NCBI GenBank assembly: GCA_910591455.2
Contig: OU342804.1
Coordinates: 15,939,633 to 16,003,632, forward strand
Origin: Pholis gunnellus
Taxonomy: Eukaryota > Chordata > Actinopteri > Perciformes > Pholidae
Reading direction: 5' to 3'
DNA length: 64,000 nt
The notes under the pieces: model-generated
Database searches by the model: none
Told to the model about the DNA's origin: nothing
What the model saw: the letters and a program-made list of their open reading frames with translations, nothing else
Shown here: piece after piece, positions 60,723-64,000 of the stretch
How positions within the stretch are numbered: position 1 is the first letter of the stretch
Layout of the letters: each line of letters opens with the position of its first letter
Made by a program: the position numbers and the translations under genes

Positions 60723-63582
60723 TCTTAGTTTACAGGTCATAAATCTACAGTTGTTTTACCATACCGCTGTCCTCTCTGTCCATACACGGACCACACCACG
60801 TCTGTAAGTGTGCTTCTACGAGTCTGTGTGCATAAACTTGTGTGCTGTATTAGTGTACACCTACATTTATTGTGTGTCTCCCATTGAGGGGCCATGCTAT
60901 TGGGGGTTTTCCATTTCCCCATGGTGCGTCGGACTTTATTTCGGAGAATATTTCTATAAATCATTTTGTCATTTACACATGCAGCGGCATTCTGGACACC
61001 ACTGATTTGGAGTGAGGGGGCGTTTTATAAATAAACGTATAAGGAGTGGACCTGAGATACACACACAGTGTAAACACATACCCACAAAAAAGTGCGACCA
61101 CATAAACACGTACCACACTCACACACACACTCCCTCTATACCGTGACATGGCTATAACTCACCCCACGCTACCGGGTACTGTGAAATATGACAGCTCCAC
61201 AGTGTTGAAGAGGGGAGAGTGTGTGTGTTTGTGTGTGCGTGCGTGTAGTTGTGCGTGAGAGAGAGGGAGCGTGTGTGTGTGTTTACGGCATGCGATGACA
61301 AGAGTCCACCCCAATGTCCTTGTCCGTCTCTCAGTAAACTTTTCATTGGGTCAGACATTAGCATAGGCGGCTAACTATAACCCACATGATGGATGGAGCC
61401 ACAACTCTATCTGTGATGTGACCCATGCACAGAGCCTCAATGGATAGAAAGGGCACTTCCTGGTGGTTCATGCTAATGCCAGTGGTGCGGCTGGGATGGT
61501 GTAGAAAATGGTGTAGAATTTTAATGACGCTGCCACTGAATCTTTGGAGACTGAAAGATATTTTGGTCATCTAAAAATGAGGAAATAAAAAAAAATCACT
61601 TTATCAAGGATTAAAATAAACAATAGAATAAAAATGATTAAATTAACTTTAAATAGGAAAAACTTGTGAAAGTCCATCAGTTTTTTCAGCCTTTCTCTGT
61701 TTTGATTTTGCTTTGTTGTACTTCTTTTGGGACACTATTATATTTTAGGCTCTTTAACCATTGAGACCAAGCCTATGTTTGTAATGTTGCACACATGCCC
61801 TCCAACCTCAATCATCAGGAGTTCGCAAATGTCAGCGATCGGCGGAAAAATTTATTTTACTTTTCTCCAAATCTGTAACTTCTTCACATTCTGTTGATCA
61901 TTTTGTAACGTTTTAAACTAAAATTATGTCCAGATTGTACACATTGCACCTTTAATTAATGCATGCAAATGTGCCCATGAATAGGATGTTGACTGTAGGG
62001 TCAGTGTGTGTGTGCGTGTGTGTGTTTGTTCTGGCTTTAGTCCGAACAAACATCTAAACCCCTGATATTAAAGTTCTGCTTTCTGGAGGGATTTTATGGA
62101 GAGCATGAAGTGCCTACCTTTACCTGAAATGACAAGAAGGTCTGCAGGCAAGAGAGAGAGAGCGAGTGAGAATCAGACTGAGTGAAAGAGAAAAAGGGAG
62201 AGCCTGCAGAATGCTTTCTCTAATTAGGGTTTCATCCTTACAGATATGGAGGATAATCATGCCTGCGGCGAAAGACTACACAAACATGCACTGATGGGAA
62301 CACACAAACACTGACACAGAGTTCCTAAAGAAATAGGTCTGTTTGAGTTTTGATTTAATTTTAGCCTGATACATCTCTGATACTGTATTTATTAGGACAA
62401 TTTGTGTAAAAAAAAGCGTTTTTGCATCACCACTGGGTTAAATTGGGTTATGATAATGTTTCAAGTCTTTAACTCTCAAACCAGAAACACACTTTCCCTT
62501 CCTTACACCTCTCTCTTTCCACCTGCCCATTGCTGCATATCTCCAACCATTCAATCATCCTCCCGACCACCTGCTGACTCCATCCCCGTCTGTATGGTCA
62601 TGGCCAATCACGGTCAGCCGTGTTGTTAAGGGATTAGTGACAGCCCAATCGGATGGCCCCCTTCAGCTTCTATCCTCTCGACTCACCGGGGAACAAATAA
62701 GAGCACAAAGACACACAAACCCACATCACTGGGAAATCCACATAACAGCAGAAGTCCAAAACATTCTCAATGGGAGTGTGGGACACGCTGAGGGCTTAGC
62801 TCTATGACAGGATGAAGGCCTGGTGTGTATGTGTATGTTTAAGGTGTTTGCGTGTGCATCTGCTGCACCTTCCCTTTTTCTGTGCAGAAAATAATATGTA
62901 TTCAAGTGCATATGTGTGTGTCTGTGTACGTGTGTATATGTGTGTGTTTATTTTATATATCCGAATGTGTAAGCCAGGTATAGAAGGCACAGATGATGGG
63001 GAGATGAAAAACAGATTTGAAATAAAATTGATGTCACGTCTTTTCACTGTAAGGAGGTTCCTATAATACACATCCCCTCTATACGTATGTCTCTGTGTGC
63101 AAGAGTGATGCGTTTATGTGTGTCAGAGAGAGAGTATCTGTGTATATTACATGGTGTACTAACATAATACACCAATTTAACGTCCCACTTCTCTGCTGTC
63201 ATACACAATCATGCAGGCTACAGCAGGTGCAGTATAAAAGCACGACACATAGTGTACGTATGCAACTACACATCCAAATTGCATCTACACACAAACCAGC
63301 ACACAGAGGTCAAATACACACAGCACACCCGTTAATTAGCACATGCAGCAAACATGTTCATATAGAGTCATAGAGATGTGAAAAATGGTGTTGTGACAAA
63401 ACAGAAAAATGAACATACAGTATGCAAGCATGCACTTAAGAAATAAAATGTACATGCACGCACACAATAACATGATGACAGAGTACATAATTATCCAGTT
63501 ATCAATGAGACTGTGCTTCTGCCCTTCTCTGGACCACTGGAGTGTGTCATTACGTTTCCTCACAACCTCATCCGTCACACAG

Positions 63583-63584
63583 GC

Positions 63585-63650
<66 letters not shown>

Positions 63651-63656
63651 ACATAC

Positions 63657-63719
<63 letters not shown>
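63583..63719. repeat. (CT)n(CA)n compound array, 137 bp
   Basis: About 30 CT units, then ccacatacacacg, then about 29 CA units. This is the longest compound array in the window. Confidence 0.98.
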
Positions 63720-63720
<1 letters not shown>

Positions 63721-64000
63721 TCTATAAGGGAAATATCATAGCCCATTATTGTTAAAAAGTCCAAAATGACCCTGGACAGAAATGGATTATGATAAATCCA
63801 AGCATGTCCTCTCCTTATGACACTATGCTGCACAAGTGTTCGGCAGCCACAACTAGTCTACAATGGCAACTTGAGCATTGAAGCTCACCAGACTGGGTCC
63901 AGAATCCACTCATCTGTCAATACACTTGAAGGCCAACTTGTGCCATGAAAATAAAAGTGTAATGTCAACCAACATTTTTGTTTTTTGTCTGCCAATGTCT

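Larger units (their letters stand above)
58736..64000. other. unique DNA with small arrays, no gene seen
   Basis: 59560-60000 is AT-rich. 60310-60650 is C/T-rich. 61740-61960 ends in ttgcacctttaatt, which resembles the end of a common fish MITE (ttaaaggtgcaat on the minus strand). 62380-62700 and 63730-64000 are unique. The 165-codon minus-strand frame at 63336-63833 reads through the terminal compound array. Confidence 0.6.

Noticed and set aside
63336..63833. 165-codon minus-strand frame
   Set aside because: Translation of the terminal (CT)n(CA)n array.
1..64000. CRISPR arrays, operons, bacterial-type promoters and terminators
   Set aside because: Vertebrate nuclear sequence; the regular repeats are microsatellites and minisatellites without unique spacers.
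1..64000. Functional tRNA, rRNA or snRNA genes
   Set aside because: The only A/B-box-like pairs belong to decayed SINEs at 19.8 and 26.6 kb.

Overview
The window reads as euchromatic nuclear DNA of a teleost fish, most likely a percomorph. The evidence is the very high density of (CA)n/(GT)n, (CT)n/(GA)n and tetranucleotide microsatellites together with remnants of fish-type transposable elements: a Rex3/RTE-like 3' end, an L2/Rex-like reverse transcriptase (RT) tail, a ZMYM1-like hAT derivative, tRNA-derived SINEs and a TIR-bearing MITE. The family names rest on motif memory, because no database search was possible. The clade call is an inference.

I found no convincing intact protein-coding gene and no RNA gene on either strand. 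Most long open frames are translations of microsatellites or of C/T-rich tracts. The window therefore looks like a gene desert or the inside of a very large intron. Many quiet, non-repetitive, AT-rich stretches with TAATTA-type cores could be conserved regulatory DNA, but a single sequence cannot show this.

Layout. 1-14 kb: mostly unique DNA with microsatellites, a young 5'-truncated Rex3-like insertion with a perfect 13-bp target duplication (3018-3210) and a decayed LINE RT piece carrying a YTDD box (about 6436-6850, minus). 14.3-15.8 kb: a 1.5-kb hAT derivative that keeps scraps of transposase around an odd CpG-rich block. 19.7-26.6 kb: two minus-strand tRNA-derived SINE copies among long GT/CA arrays. 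29-36 kb: the densest simple-repeat zone, with a 78-bp (GA)n, a 31-G run, an L2-like RT tail (minus) and an unexplained 89-codon open frame with a weak SEA-domain look (34970-35236). 37-48 kb: a dispersed 'gctaacatttgctaattagc' fish repeat, two CpG-bearing segments that look like decayed DNA transposons (40.6-41.3 and 43.8-45.1 kb) and a solo-LTR-like element (46.9-47.3 kb, minus). 48-57 kb: mostly unique DNA with CA/GT arrays. 57-58.7 kb: a nest of repeats in which a 188-bp MITE lies between two LTR-like halves. 58.7-64 kb: unique DNA ending in a 137-bp (CT)n(CA)n compound array.

Nothing here forms an operon or pathway. The functional content visible from sequence alone is mobile-element history, simple-repeat structure and candidate non-coding regulatory DNA.
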